A stretch of DNA of 64,000 bases from Actibacterium ureilyticum (GCF_002285435.1 NZ_NSBT01000024.1:1-64000); one strand, 5' to 3'. Shown: positions 55,546 through 64,000, numbered from the stretch's first letter. Numbers and translations: made by a program. Notes: generated by a model from the sequence alone, not told the origin.

Positions 55546-56460
55546 ATGACACTCAGCCGACGCACGCTTTTGGGCGCGACCGCCGCGCTGCCGCTGGCCG
55601 GGCTTGCCCGCCCCGCCCTGGCCGCCGCCCCGATGCAGGATGGCGCCAACGCCCCCTTTCACCGGTTCAAACTGGGCGGGTTCGAGGTGACGACCCTGCT
55701 GGCGGGGACCCGCACCGTGCCCGATCCGCACACGATCTTTGGCCTGAATGCCAGCGACGAGGATTTCGCCGCCGTGTCGCAGGATGCCTTCATCCCCACC
55801 GACAAGGCGCAGTTCTTCTTTACCCCGACGCTTGTGAACACCGGCAGCGAGCTGGTGCTGTTCGACACCGGCCTGGCGCCCGAAGGCATCGGCGCGGCGC
55901 TGTCGGCTGCGGGCTACAGCACCGATCAGGTCGACAAGGTGGTGATCACCCACATGCATGGCGACCATATCGGCGGGCTGGCCGGTGACGCGGGCGCGAC
56001 ATTCGCCAACGCGGCCTATATGACCGGCACGGCGGAATTCGACCACTGGAACGGCACCGATAACGAGGGCTTCGCCGCCAAGGTCAAACCGCTGGCCGAT
56101 CAGTTCACCTTCCTCGACGATGGGGGCAGCGTGGCATCGGGCATCACCGCGATGGCGGCCTTTGGGCACACGCCGGGGCACATGGCCTATATGCTGGAAA
56201 GCGACGGTCAGGGCCTGTTGGTGGGGGCCGATTTCGCCAACCACTATGTCTGGTCGCTGGGCCACCCGGATTGGGAGGTCAAGTTCGATATGGACAAGTC
56301 CGCCGCCGCAGCGACCCGGCGCCGCCTGCTGGACATGTTGGCGGCCGACAAGCTGCCCTTCATCGGCTATCACATGCCCTTCCCCGGTTTCGGCTTCGTC
56401 GAAACCCGCGACAGCGGCTTCCGCTATGTTCCGGCCAGCTATCAGATGATGCTGGGCTGA
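55546..56460 (+). CDS. exported MBL-fold metallohydrolase
   Basis: A 304-residue metallo-beta-lactamase-fold enzyme. The N-terminus SRRTLLGATAALPLAG is a twin-arginine-like signal, so a folded metal enzyme may be exported. The metal site THMHGDHIGGLAG (HxHxDH) and the later GHTPGHMAY histidine are present. Substrate unknown; relatives include lactonases. ATG at 55546 follows a GGGAG site. Confidence 0.85.
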   Translation: MTLSRRTLLGATAALPLAGLARPALAAAPMQDGANAPFHRFKLGGFEVTTLLAGTRTVPDPHTIFGLNASDEDFAAVSQDAFIPTDKAQFFFTPTLVNTGSELVLFDTGLAPEGIGAALSAAGYSTDQVDKVVITHMHGDHIGGLAGDAGATFANAAYMTGTAEFDHWNGTDNEGFAAKVKPLADQFTFLDDGGSVASGITAMAAFGHTPGHMAYMLESDGQGLLVGADFANHYVWSLGHPDWEVKFDMDKSAAAATRRRLLDMLAADKLPFIGYHMPFPGFGFVETRDSGFRYVPASYQMMLG

Positions 56461-56479
56461 CACCCCTTACTGCGGCGTT

Positions 56480-56496
56480 CCGGGGCTTGGCCCCGG
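56480..56496. terminator. GC hairpin after the MBL-fold gene
   Basis: CCGGGGC (56480-56486) pairs with GCCCCGG (56490-56496) over a three-base loop, between the MBL and PfkB genes. No T-run. Confidence 0.4.
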
Positions 56497-56547
56497 GGCG
56501 CGGCTTTGGCACTGTGGCGCGGTACAATCAGAAGCCAGAATCGCGCC

Positions 56548-57501
56548 ATGACCGACATCCTGACCATCACCCTCAACCCGGCTGTCGATCTGGCCACCAC
56601 GGCCCCCGCCGTCACCGCCGGGCCCAAGCTGCGCTGTGGCCCGGTGCGCACCGATCCGGGCGGCGGCGGCATCAACGTGTCGCGCGCCATCGCGCAGCTG
56701 GGCGGGCAAAGCCGCGCGCTGGTGGCGATCGGCGGCACAACGGGCAAGAAGCTGCGGCAGTTGCTGGCCGCCGAGGGCATCGCCGTTCTGCCCTTTCGCA
56801 CCACGGGCGAAACCCGCCAGAGCCTGGCCGTGACCGACGATTCCACCGGCGAGCAATACCGGTTCGTGCTGCCCGGCCCGGTCTGGGACGATGAACGGGT
56901 CACGGCGGTTCTGGCCACGATCTCCGCCGCGGTGCCCGATCACGGTCTGGTGGTGCTGAGCGGCAGCCTGCCCCCCGGGGTCGGTGCCGATTTTCCCCAC
57001 GCGCTGTGCGCCACGCTGGCCGAACGCCACGCGCAGGTCATCGCCGACACATCGGGCGCCGCGCTGCACCAATTGGCCAACGCCACCGGCACCCCGCCCT
57101 TTGTCCTGCGCATGGACCAGGCCGAGGCCGAAGAGCTGGCCACCCGCCCCCTGCCCGAACGCAGCGACAGCGCGGGTTTCGCCGCCGAACTGGTCGCGCG
57201 CGGCGCGGCACAGGTCGTGATCATCGCGCGGGGCGCCGATGGCTCGGTCCTGGCCACGGCGGACCAGCGCCTGCATGTCACCGCCGCCGATGTGCCGGTG
57301 CGCAGCAAGGTCGGCGCGGGCGACAGTTTCGTCGGCGGATTCGCGATGGCCCTGTCACGCGGGCGGGATCTGGCGACCGCGTTGCAATATGGTGCGGCGG
57401 CGGCCAGCGCCGCGGTGATGACGGATGCCACCCAGCTGTGCCGCCGCAGCGATTTCGACACGCTGCTGCCGCAAACCGTCCTCAGCCCGTTGCCGCTTTA
57501 A
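56548..57501 (+). CDS. PfkB-family hexose kinase (1-phosphofructokinase-like)
   Basis: A 317-residue ribokinase-fold kinase. The N-terminal TITLNPAVDLATTAP and GGGGINVSRAIAQLGG, and the C-terminal KVGAGDSFVGGFAMAL with the catalytic Asp (GAGDS), mark the 1-phosphofructokinase/tagatose-6-phosphate kinase branch. There is no PTS gene nearby to fix the substrate. Its stop overlaps the convergent DUF1801 gene by four bases. Confidence 0.88.
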   Translation: MTDILTITLNPAVDLATTAPAVTAGPKLRCGPVRTDPGGGGINVSRAIAQLGGQSRALVAIGGTTGKKLRQLLAAEGIAVLPFRTTGETRQSLAVTDDSTGEQYRFVLPGPVWDDERVTAVLATISAAVPDHGLVVLSGSLPPGVGADFPHALCATLAERHAQVIADTSGAALHQLANATGTPPFVLRMDQAEAEELATRPLPERSDSAGFAAELVARGAAQVVIIARGADGSVLATADQRLHVTAADVPVRSKVGAGDSFVGGFAMALSRGRDLATALQYGAAAASAAVMTDATQLCRRSDFDTLLPQTVLSPLPL

Positions 57502-57920
57502 CGCGCAAGGACCGTCCACCGCTGGCCCAGATCATCAAGGCCCGCGCGGATCAGCTCGGCCAGCACATCCATGTCGATGGGCGCCAGCCTTGTCAGATAA
57601 AGACAGGATTTGCCGCGCCTGTGCGGCCCCAGCCGCCCCAGAATGTCGGAAAAATCCGTGTAACCGGGCAGGATATAGACCACCAGATTGGCCTTGCGCG
57701 GGGCGAAACCCGTGGCCAGGAAATCCCCCTCGCGCCCGCTGTCATAGCGATAGTGATAGCGGCCATACCCGATGATGGAAGCCCCCCACATCCTTGGCTG
57801 AAACCCGGTCACGCGCCGGAACAGGGCGTCGAGCGCCAATGCGTCGGCGCGCCTGTGCGCGGGCGCGACCGAATCCAGATAGGATGCCGCATCCTGCCCG
57901 GTGGGTGCTGTCTTGTTCAT
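57498..57920 (-). CDS. DUF1801 protein
   Basis: A 140-residue soluble protein of the YdhG-like DUF1801 fold: WGASIIGYGRYHYRYDSGREGDF (in parts), FAPRKANLVVYIL and GRLGPHRRGKSCLYL. The family has a frataxin-like or START-unrelated fold; function is unknown. Confidence 0.85.
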   Translation of the reverse strand: MNKTAPTGQDAASYLDSVAPAHRRADALALDALFRRVTGFQPRMWGASIIGYGRYHYRYDSGREGDFLATGFAPRKANLVVYILPGYTDFSDILGRLGPHRRGKSCLYLTRLAPIDMDVLAELIRAGLDDLGQRWTVLAR

Positions 57921-57958
57921 CGCGCGGCCCTTTCGCCGCCCATCCTATCACGGATCGC

Positions 57959-58339
57959 TCAGGCATAGGACACGACCTCGATCTCTACATCGTCATGGGC
58001 TTTGAAATAGAACCGGCGGCCCGGTTCGTAATCGGCATGCAGATGCGGGGTGAACCCGGCGGCCTTGACCCGTTCCTCGACCGCGTCCAGATCATCAACC
58101 ACGACGCCCAGATGGTTCATCGCGCCGGGGGTGGTGTAGCTGTCGCCATGGGCATCCGCCCCACCCCGGGAGTAGATCGCGACATAGCTGTGCGCGCCGC
58201 CCACGTGATAGGACACCCCGTCGTCAAGCGCGGGGCCCTGCCAGCGGACCGACCAGCCGAACAGGTCGCACAGCATCTGCGCGGTGGCCGCCGGATCGCT
58301 GACGGTGAAGTTGACGTGTTCCAGATAAGGTTCCGACAT
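57959..58339 (-). CDS. VOC-superfamily (glyoxalase/bleomycin-resistance type) protein
   Basis: A 126-residue protein of two beta-alpha-beta-beta-beta units. HVNFTVSDPAATAQMLCDLFGW (in parts), MNHLGVVVDDLDAVEERVKAAGF (in parts) and the C-terminal EIEVVSYA carry the usual His/Glu metal ligands. ATG at 58339 has AAGGAG five bases upstream. A MerR/SoxR-type promoter lies just before it, so induction by redox-active or toxic compounds is likely. Confidence 0.88.
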   Translation of the reverse strand: MSEPYLEHVNFTVSDPAATAQMLCDLFGWSVRWQGPALDDGVSYHVGGAHSYVAIYSRGGADAHGDSYTTPGAMNHLGVVVDDLDAVEERVKAAGFTPHLHADYEPGRRFYFKAHDDVEIEVVSYA

Positions 58340-58367
58340 GACTGCTCCTTTCATTTCGAGTCGGGGC

Positions 58368-58398
58368 AGCATGCGACCTCAACCAAGGTTGAGGTCAA
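58368..58398 (-). promoter_or_regulatory. MerR/SoxR-type promoter of the VOC gene
   Basis: On the minus strand, TTGACC (-35, 58398-58393) and CATGCT (-10, 58373-58368) are separated by 19 bases, the over-long spacer that marks MerR-family promoters. GACCTCAACC (58375-58384) and GGTTGAGGTC (58387-58396) form a perfect ten-base inverted repeat across the spacer, resembling the SoxR box CCTCAAG...CTTGAGG. Confidence 0.8.
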
Positions 58399-58420
58399 GC
58401 GCGGATGCGCGGGCCGGAAC

Positions 58421-59023
58421 TCACCACATGGTTTGCGCCGCGCGGCCGGGCCATTCGGTGTCATAGGCGGCGCCGTCAAAGGCGCCCTCGGTCCTCTCGG
58501 TCAGGATATCGCCGACACTGGGCAGACCGGCGGCATCGTCGCGCTGCCACAGCCCCGCGCGCAGAATCGCGCGGGCGCATTGGGTATAGATCTCGGCAAT
58601 CTCGATCACGATGACGCTGCGGGGTTGGCGGCCCTGCTGGTCGAACCGCGCACGCAGGTCGGCATCGGTGGTCAGACGCGCATGACCATTCACCCGCACC
58701 ACATTGGTCGATCCCGGCACCATGAACATCAGGCTGACCCGGCCATCGGCCACGATATTGCGCAGGCTGTCGATGCGGTTGTTGCCACGCCAGTCGGGCA
58801 GCGCCAGCGCGCCGGGGTCCAGCTCCAGCACCACGGGGCCGTCATCGCCGCGCGGACTGCCATCGGTGCCCTCGGGGCCCACGGTGGTCAGCACGCAGAA
58901 CCGCGACGCCATGATCCACTTGCGGTAAAGCGGTGTCATCCGGCGGGCGACCTTGACCAGCGATGCCTCGCCCGGCGTGTCATAAAGCGCCTCGAGCGCC
59001 GCAATATCGGTGATGTAGTCCAT
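58421..59023 (-). CDS. pyridoxamine 5'-phosphate oxidase-family flavoprotein
   Basis: A 200-residue split-barrel FMN protein, close in plan to the MSMEG_1061 subfamily. Segments: MASRFCVLTTVGPEGTDGSPRGD (in parts), DWRGNNRIDSLRNIV, LMFMVPGSTNVVRVNG. Substrate unknown. It lies upstream of the VOC gene on the same strand but the MerR-type promoter separates them. Confidence 0.85.
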   Translation of the reverse strand: MDYITDIAALEALYDTPGEASLVKVARRMTPLYRKWIMASRFCVLTTVGPEGTDGSPRGDDGPVVLELDPGALALPDWRGNNRIDSLRNIVADGRVSLMFMVPGSTNVVRVNGHARLTTDADLRARFDQQGRQPRSVIVIEIAEIYTQCARAILRAGLWQRDDAAGLPSVGDILTERTEGAFDGAAYDTEWPGRAAQTMW

Positions 59024-59026
59024 CGC

Positions 59027-59758
59027 TTACCCCGTCTCAAAGCCCGCCTCGGCCATCAGCCGGTCCGAGGCGGTTTCGACCTGTGACTCCAGCCGCTGCA
59101 TGAACGTATCGCGGTCCAGCCCCGGCGGGATCGGCTCCAGAAACTCGACCACCGCCAACCCCGGCTTGCGATAGATCCCGGTGCGGGGCCAGAACACGCC
59201 GACATTCGTCGCCGCCGGCACGCAGGTCTGCCCAAGCTGTTCGCAAAGCGCAGCGGTGCCGACCTTATAGGGCTTGTGTGTCCCCGGTGCGACACGGGTG
59301 CCCTGGGGATAGATGATCAGCTGCCCCGGCGCCTGGCGCCCTTTTTCCACATCGTCGACCATCTTGCGGATCGCCTGACCGCGCTTGCCCCGGTCGACCG
59401 GGACACAACCGATCTTCAGCGCGTATTGCCCGATCACCGGCGCCCACATCAGCTCGCGCTTCATGATGAACTTGCCCGCGGGCACGCTGCCGAAGATCAG
59501 GATGATGTCCAGAAACGACTGGTGTTTCGACGCGATCAGAACCTCGTCACGGGGCGGGGTGCCGCGCACCTCGGTCCGCAGCCCGACCATCCAGGCTGCG
59601 GTCCACCGCACCCAGCGGCAATAGGTCCGGCACGCCGTCAGCGCGCCTTGCCGCGACACCAGCGCCCAGGGCAGGAATACGATCCCCAGAACCACCATCA
59701 TCAGGTACATCTGACCCACGAAGATCAGCGACCGGAACCAGCGCCACGCATAAGCCAT
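59027..59758 (-). CDS. plsC: 1-acyl-sn-glycerol-3-phosphate acyltransferase (PlsC type)
   Basis: A 243-residue membrane acyltransferase. An N-terminal helix (about 8-35) precedes the HX4D box SKHQSFLDI, FIMKRELMWAPVIG, and the YPQGTR box (EGTR-type). It makes phosphatidic acid. Its ATG overlaps the ftsX stop by one base (TGATG), coupling lipid synthesis with the FtsEX genes. Confidence 0.9.
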   Translation of the reverse strand: MAYAWRWFRSLIFVGQMYLMMVVLGIVFLPWALVSRQGALTACRTYCRWVRWTAAWMVGLRTEVRGTPPRDEVLIASKHQSFLDIILIFGSVPAGKFIMKRELMWAPVIGQYALKIGCVPVDRGKRGQAIRKMVDDVEKGRQAPGQLIIYPQGTRVAPGTHKPYKVGTAALCEQLGQTCVPAATNVGVFWPRTGIYRKPGLAVVEFLEPIPPGLDRDTFMQRLESQVETASDRLMAEAGFETG

Positions 59759-60660
59759 CAGGTCAGCTCCTTCAGCATTCGCAGGACGGTCGCACGCGTC
59801 GACCAGAAGGCCAGAACCGCGACCAGCGGCGGCAGGATCAGCGGCCAAAGCCATTGCGCGCCGGAAAAGCCCAGCCCCGTCAGAAACCCGCCCGCGGACG
59901 AGGCACTGGGCAGGAACGCAATCGCCAGCATCCCCAGAACGGTGCCGCCCACCGCCCCGATCAGCGCCCGGCCGGTAAACCGCCGCACGAAGGCCCGCGC
60001 GATATAGGTATCGCGCGCCCCCACCAGCCGCAGCACCTGAATGACCCGCGCATTGGCCGCCAGCGCCGATTGCGCCGCCAGCGTGATCATCGCCGCCGTG
60101 GTCAGTGCGATCAGCAGCATCGATAGAAGCCCTAGCATCCGCAGCCGTTGCGCCGCCCGGACCAGCGGGCGGCGCCAGCGGGTGTGATCGTCCAGCACGG
60201 CGCCCGGGGTTTCGGCGCTCAGCCGCAGGCGCAGCGCCTCGGCGTCGAAGCCGTCCTCGGTCTCGGTCAACTCGACCAGTTGTGGCACCGGCAGGTCGTC
60301 GATGGGCACGTCGGGGCCCAGCCAGGGCGCCAGCAGCGCGCGCTGTTCCTCGATATCCAGCGCGCGGGCATCGGCGACGCCGGGGGTGGTGCGCAGGATC
60401 TCCAGCACCGCGTCGGTCTGGGCCTGCAACTGGCCCGGCGCGGTGGAGATCCGCACCGTCGCGGTCCGGGCCAGCGCATCGGACCAGCGATCCGCCAGCC
60501 GCCCCGTGGCCAGCGACAGCGCCAGCGCGAACACCGCCAGAAACGCCATCGCGGCGGCGGTAAAGATCGTCAGCCGCACGGTGAACCCCGTGGGCGGCAC
60601 GACGCGGTCGGCCTGGGGATCGCCGGCCAGGAATTGCAGAACGCGCGCCACCTGGTCCAT
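59758..60660 (-). CDS. ftsX: cell-division ABC permease FtsX
   Basis: A 300-residue permease: a cytoplasmic N-terminus, one helix (about 27-50), a periplasmic domain (to about 165) and three more helices near 170-195, 220-250 and 265-290. It passes ATP-driven shape changes of FtsE to periplasmic amidase activators. ATG at 60660 shares bases with the ftsE stop; a GTG one codon upstream is the alternative. Confidence 0.9.
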   Translation of the reverse strand: MDQVARVLQFLAGDPQADRVVPPTGFTVRLTIFTAAAMAFLAVFALALSLATGRLADRWSDALARTATVRISTAPGQLQAQTDAVLEILRTTPGVADARALDIEEQRALLAPWLGPDVPIDDLPVPQLVELTETEDGFDAEALRLRLSAETPGAVLDDHTRWRRPLVRAAQRLRMLGLLSMLLIALTTAAMITLAAQSALAANARVIQVLRLVGARDTYIARAFVRRFTGRALIGAVGGTVLGMLAIAFLPSASSAGGFLTGLGFSGAQWLWPLILPPLVAVLAFWSTRATVLRMLKELT

Positions 60661-61337
60661 CACAGATCCGCCCCCGCCGCGTGCACCTGCCCATCCTTCA
60701 GCCGCAGCACGCGGGCCGAAACCTGTGACTTGGCCGCGCGGATCAGGTTCAGGTCATGGGTCGCGATCACGATGGCCTTGCCCATGCGGTTCAGCTCGAT
60801 CAGCAGCTGCAACAGCCGCTGCGACATCTCCCAGTCGACATTGCCGGTGGGTTCGTCGGCCAGGATGACCTCGGGCGCCATGATGATCGCCCGCGCCAAC
60901 GCCGCGCGCTGCCGTTCGCCGCCCGACAGCTCTGGCGGCAACGCGCCCGCGCGCGACCGCAACCCGACCCAGATCAGCAGCTCTTTCAGGTTCTCGGCCT
61001 CGGCCGTGGTGTCGCGGTTCGACACGGTCAACGGCAGGGCGATGTTTTCGTGAATGGGCAGATGATCCAGGAACTGGCATTCCTGATGCACCACGCCGAT
61101 GCGGCGACGCGCCTGGGCAATGTCGTCGCGGCTCATCTGCGACACATCGGCGCCAAACAGCCGAACCTGCCCCGCGCTCGGCCGCAATTCGCCATAGCAC
61201 AGCTTCAGCAGCGTGGTCTTGCCCGCCCCCGACGGCCCGGTCAGAAAATGGAACGATCCCGGCGCCAATTGTAGCGAAATATCGGACAAAAGCCGCTCGC
61301 CGCCATAGCTTTGCGCCACGTTTTCCAGTTCGATCAC
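60660..61337 (-). CDS. ftsE: cell-division ABC ATPase FtsE
   Basis: A 225-residue ABC ATPase. Walker A GPSGAGKTTLL, Q-loop region VHQECQFLDHLP, signature LSGGERQRAALARA, Walker B VILADEPTGNVD and the H-loop ATHD are intact. GTG at 61337 is chosen because GGAG lies six bases upstream and the protein then starts in the usual FtsE way (xIELENV). Confidence 0.94.
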   Translation of the reverse strand: MIELENVAQSYGGERLLSDISLQLAPGSFHFLTGPSGAGKTTLLKLCYGELRPSAGQVRLFGADVSQMSRDDIAQARRRIGVVHQECQFLDHLPIHENIALPLTVSNRDTTAEAENLKELLIWVGLRSRAGALPPELSGGERQRAALARAIIMAPEVILADEPTGNVDWEMSQRLLQLLIELNRMGKAIVIATHDLNLIRAAKSQVSARVLRLKDGQVHAAGADL

Positions 61338-61496
61338 AGAAATCTCCAGCCCAATCTGTGGCCGTTTTGCGCGATCTGACATGCAGTTTCAATCGTATGC
61401 GGTTGCAAACACTTTGATTTTTTGTATCGCATGGTAAAACATTGCACGGTTAGAGGCAGGACCGCGCGAAATCTATTGCACGGAGTTGGAAAGATT

Positions 61497-62627
61497 ATGC
61501 GACTTATTTGCCCGAATTGCAGCGCGCAATACGAGGTAGACGATTCCGTGATCCCCGCAGAGGGCCGGGACGTGCAATGTTCGAATTGCGGGCAGACCTG
61601 GTTCCAGCCCGCAGCCGCCATTGCCGCAACGCCCGCCGAACCGGAACCCGTCGACACCCCGGTCGCAGAGACCCAGCCCGACGAGGAATATATCGAGGAT
61701 ACGGTCGAGCCCGAGATCCCCGAACCCGACACCGCAGAACCCGCGCCCGAGGCGGATGAAAGCGTTGTGTCCTTCGATCAGGACACTGAAACCTTTTACG
61801 AATTCAACACCGACGACGACACGGCCGACGATCTGTCCGCGCCGGACGAGGCACCCGAGGCGCCCCCTGCGCCCGAAGCCGAACCCGAAGCCGACGCACC
61901 GATCCTGGCCGAGGATACTCCGCCCGCACCAGAACCCGCCGTGGCCGAAGGCGCCGACACCGCCGCGCCCGAAGACACCGCGCCCGATGCCCCGGCAGAG
62001 ACCCCCGATGACGGGACCGATGCCGCGATTGCCGGGCTGATGGCCGGTGCGTTCGGCGATGTGCCCGTGGATGCCGAAGAGACCCCGCAGCCGCCGCGCC
62101 GGGCGCTGGACGAATCTGTCGTCAATGTCCTGCGCGAAGAGGCCGAGCACGAACAGCGCGCCCGCGCGGCCGATGAAAACGACACCCTGTTCGGTGGCCA
62201 GCGCGAGATGGGCCTGCAGGGGGCTGCGGCGGTGACGGCGCTGGTCGGGGCCGACGACGCCTCCGACGATCGCGATGCGGGATCGCGCCGCGATCTGCTG
62301 CCCGATATCGAAGAGATCAACTCGACCCTGCGCGCCACGTCTGAACGGCACGGCCAGTTCAACAGCGACGAGGAAATCGCCCCCGATCACGACCTGGAAC
62401 CGCAATCGAGCTCGTTCGGGCGCAGTTTCTCGTTGGTGATCCTGTTTGCGGGGCTTCTGGTCGCGCTTTACATCTTTGCGCCCGACATCGCCGCGAAGCT
62501 GCCCGCGGCGAAACCCGCGCTGGATATGTATACCGGTGGGGTGGATGCGGGCCGCGTGGCGCTGGATGACCTGCTGCGCAGCCTTGTCGACAAGATGACC
62601 GCCGGACAGAACGCCGCCGCGCAATAA
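61497..62627 (+). CDS. zinc-ribbon membrane protein with acidic linker
   Basis: A 376-residue protein. The N-terminal MJ0042-type zinc ribbon has CPNC and CSNCGQTWF (about 5-36). A long Glu/Asp/Pro/Ala-rich, surely disordered region follows (about 40-230). A single membrane helix near 315-335 (SLVILFAGLLVALYIFAP) ends in a short tail. It is divergent from ftsE and convergent with the DUF4175 gene, an arrangement common in this family. Function unknown. Confidence 0.82.
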   Translation: MRLICPNCSAQYEVDDSVIPAEGRDVQCSNCGQTWFQPAAAIAATPAEPEPVDTPVAETQPDEEYIEDTVEPEIPEPDTAEPAPEADESVVSFDQDTETFYEFNTDDDTADDLSAPDEAPEAPPAPEAEPEADAPILAEDTPPAPEPAVAEGADTAAPEDTAPDAPAETPDDGTDAAIAGLMAGAFGDVPVDAEETPQPPRRALDESVVNVLREEAEHEQRARAADENDTLFGGQREMGLQGAAAVTALVGADDASDDRDAGSRRDLLPDIEEINSTLRATSERHGQFNSDEEIAPDHDLEPQSSSFGRSFSLVILFAGLLVALYIFAPDIAAKLPAAKPALDMYTGGVDAGRVALDDLLRSLVDKMTAGQNAAAQ

Positions 62628-62637
62628 CCCGGCGGCG

Positions 62638-64000
62638 TCAGAACCGGTCGAGCAGACGCCGCAGATAGTCCAGTTCGATCTGCGGGCGTTCCTGTTCCGA
62701 CGACCGGCGGCGGATCTCGTCCAGCAGATCGCGCGCCCGGTCATCGGCCCCCGGCACCATGCTGTCACCCGTTCCGACCTGCCCCTGGCTGCCGCGTTCA
62801 CGGCCCAGCGGGTCGCGCTGGCTGTTGGGGTCGGCCCGGCCCATCGCCTCGCCCTGATCGCCGGCGCGTTCCTGTTGCTGCTGGGCCAGCGCCTCGCCCA
62901 TGTTGCGCATGCCGTCGCGCAGGGCTTCCATCGCCTCGGCCTGGTCGTCCAACGCCCCGGCCAGATCATCCTCGCGCAGGCTGTCCTCGGCCCGTTCCAT
63001 CGCGCGGCCCGCGCGGTCCAGCGCATCGCGCGCCGCCTCGCCCTGTTCGCCGCTCAGGCCCGGCATGTTCTGCTGCTGGCGGCGCAGCTCGTCGCGCAGC
63101 GCCTGCTGACGCTCGGCCAGACCCTGCGGCGGCTGCGATCCGGGCTGGCCGCCCGATTGACCGTCGCCTTCCTGTGCCTGGCCCTGTTGCCCGCCCTGAC
63201 CCTGATGGTCCTGGCCGCGCCCCTGACCGCCATCGCGGCCCTGGTTCTGCTGGCTTTCGCCGGCATTGGCGCCGGGGTTGAACTGCTCCTGCAGATCGCG
63301 GAACGCATCGTCGGACAGGCCCTGCTGGTTGCGCAGCGTCTCGGCCAGACCTTCCATCGCCTGCTGGCCCGGGCTTTGCTGCCCGCCCTCGCCCTGGGCG
63401 ACCTGCATGTTTTCCATCATCTGGCGCAGCTGCTCCAGCAATTGCTGCGCCTCGGCCATGCGGCCCTGCTCCATCAACTCCTGCAGCTGGTCCATCATGT
63501 CCTGCAGGTCCTGCTGCGACAGTTCCTGCATCTGCTGCTGGTTCTCGGCCTGCTGCTGGTCGCCATCCTGTTGCTGCTGCTGGTTCTGGGCCAGCTCGCG
63601 AATGAAATCCTGCATCGCCTCGCGCAGCTCGTCCATCAGCTCGGCGATTTCCTCGTCGCTGGCGCCGCGCTTCATCGCCTCGGACAGGCGGTCTTGGGCG
63701 CGTTCCAGACGCTCGCGCGCGTTCGACAGATCGCCATCCTCGATCTCGATCGCCAGATCCCACAGGATCTGGGCGACCTCATCGCGAAGCTCGGGCGTCA
63801 GGCCGGTATCGACCCCGCCCTCAAGCTGCCGCAGCGCCGCGCGGTATTTCAGATAGGTCGCGCTGGACGGGAACGCATCGCCCGGATCGTGCCGGATCGC
63901 CCGCAGGATCTGCACCACGCGTGTCCCGTTGGCCCGGGTCCAAAGCAGGTCGCGCCGCTGTTCGACGATGGCCGCGGCCAGCGGGTCAAAGAACCGGCGC
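62638..64000 (-). CDS. DUF4175-family protein, 5' end cut by the window
   Basis: At least 453 residues are in the window; the frame stays open to base 64000, so the start is outside. The upstream 27 codons read RRFFDPLAAAIVEQRRDLLW, typical of the middle of DUF4175 (TIGR02302-like) proteins, whose N-terminal half carries membrane helices. The C-terminal part here is extremely Gln-, Glu- and Gly-rich with coiled-coil stretches (about 62900-63760). Function unknown. Confidence 0.82.
   Translation of the reverse strand, partial: RRFFDPLAAAIVEQRRDLLWTRANGTRVVQILRAIRHDPGDAFPSSATYLKYRAALRQLEGGVDTGLTPELRDEVAQILWDLAIEIEDGDLSNARERLERAQDRLSEAMKRGASDEEIAELMDELREAMQDFIRELAQNQQQQQDGDQQQAENQQQMQELSQQDLQDMMDQLQELMEQGRMAEAQQLLEQLRQMMENMQVAQGEGGQQSPGQQAMEGLAETLRNQQGLSDDAFRDLQEQFNPGANAGESQQNQGRDGGQGRGQDHQGQGGQQGQAQEGDGQSGGQPGSQPPQGLAERQQALRDELRRQQQNMPGLSGEQGEAARDALDRAGRAMERAEDSLREDDLAGALDDQAEAMEALRDGMRNMGEALAQQQQERAGDQGEAMGRADPNSQRDPLGRERGSQGQVGTGDSMVPGADDRARDLLDEIRRRSSEQERPQIELDYLRRLLDRF

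Noticed and set aside
62638-63918. complete gene starting at GTG 63918
   Set aside because: The frame stays open to the window end and reads as conserved DUF4175 sequence upstream of that codon, so the gene is only partial here.

Overview
The window is GC-rich, densely coding chromosomal DNA that reads like an alphaproteobacterium of the Rhodobacteraceae (roseobacter/Rhodobacter group). Supporting signs are the Tad/Flp pilus locus with its split pilins, the gene order ybgC-tolQRAB-pal-cpoB-tilS-ftsH, phosphatidylcholine synthase, the FtsE-FtsX-acyltransferase block flanked by a zinc-ribbon protein and a DUF4175 protein, and a short DUF1127 gene. I saw no rRNA, tRNA, CRISPR array, insertion sequence or prophage. 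The species cannot be named from the sequence.

Layout. 1-1.3 kb: a small exported protein and a lytic transglycosylase. 1.6-13.9 kb: a Tad pilus locus with two Flp-type pilins, CpaB, the secretin CpaC, an OmpA-like lipoprotein, TadZ/CpaE, the motor ATPase CpaF, TadB, TadC, two TPR lipoproteins, the prepilin peptidase CpaA and a winged-helix/AAA+ ATPase. Each of the first three genes is followed by a good intrinsic terminator, so pilin, CpaB and machinery can be made in different amounts. 13.9-22.8 kb: a DUF4405 membrane protein, the Lhr-like helicase/PdeM nuclease pair, a membrane LytTR regulator, FolD and formate-THF ligase for C1 metabolism, a MOSC protein and a trans-aconitate methyltransferase. 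22.8-33.9 kb: FtsH, TilS and the whole Tol-Pal envelope system, preceded by two uncharacterised genes that overlap YbgC and each other by four bases. 34-35.8 kb: a DMT transporter coupled to an exported protein carrying an Ivy-type (lysozyme inhibitor) CxPHxC motif. 35.8-38.1 kb: RuvC-RuvA-RuvB. 38.3-46 kb: a DUF1127 protein, PrmA, MsrA, an MFS carrier, a cupin, a YeeE/YedE sulfur-compound carrier behind a likely FNR site, and a secreted protein/ECF sigma/anti-sigma trio. 46-53.6 kb: PriA, a small transaldolase, DUF484-XerC-ankyrin, phosphatidylcholine synthase, Ogt and LrgA/LrgB. 53.6-64 kb: GltX, a zincin, an MBL-fold protein, a PfkB kinase, a VOC protein with a textbook MerR/SoxR-type promoter, a PPOX flavoprotein, PlsC-FtsX-FtsE, a zinc-ribbon membrane protein and a DUF4175 protein cut by the window edge.

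Much of the window concerns the envelope: pilus export, peptidoglycan cleavage and division (transglycosylase, FtsEX, Tol-Pal), lipids (Pcs, PlsC) and quality control (FtsH). Best leads are the Ivy-like exported protein, the MerR-type promoter before the VOC gene, the FNR box before the YeeE/YedE gene, the 49-residue-repeat membrane protein in the Tol operon, the DMSP-lyase-like cupin, and the AAA+ ATPase at the end of the Tad operon. Assignments rest on motif reading and gene order; no database search was possible.
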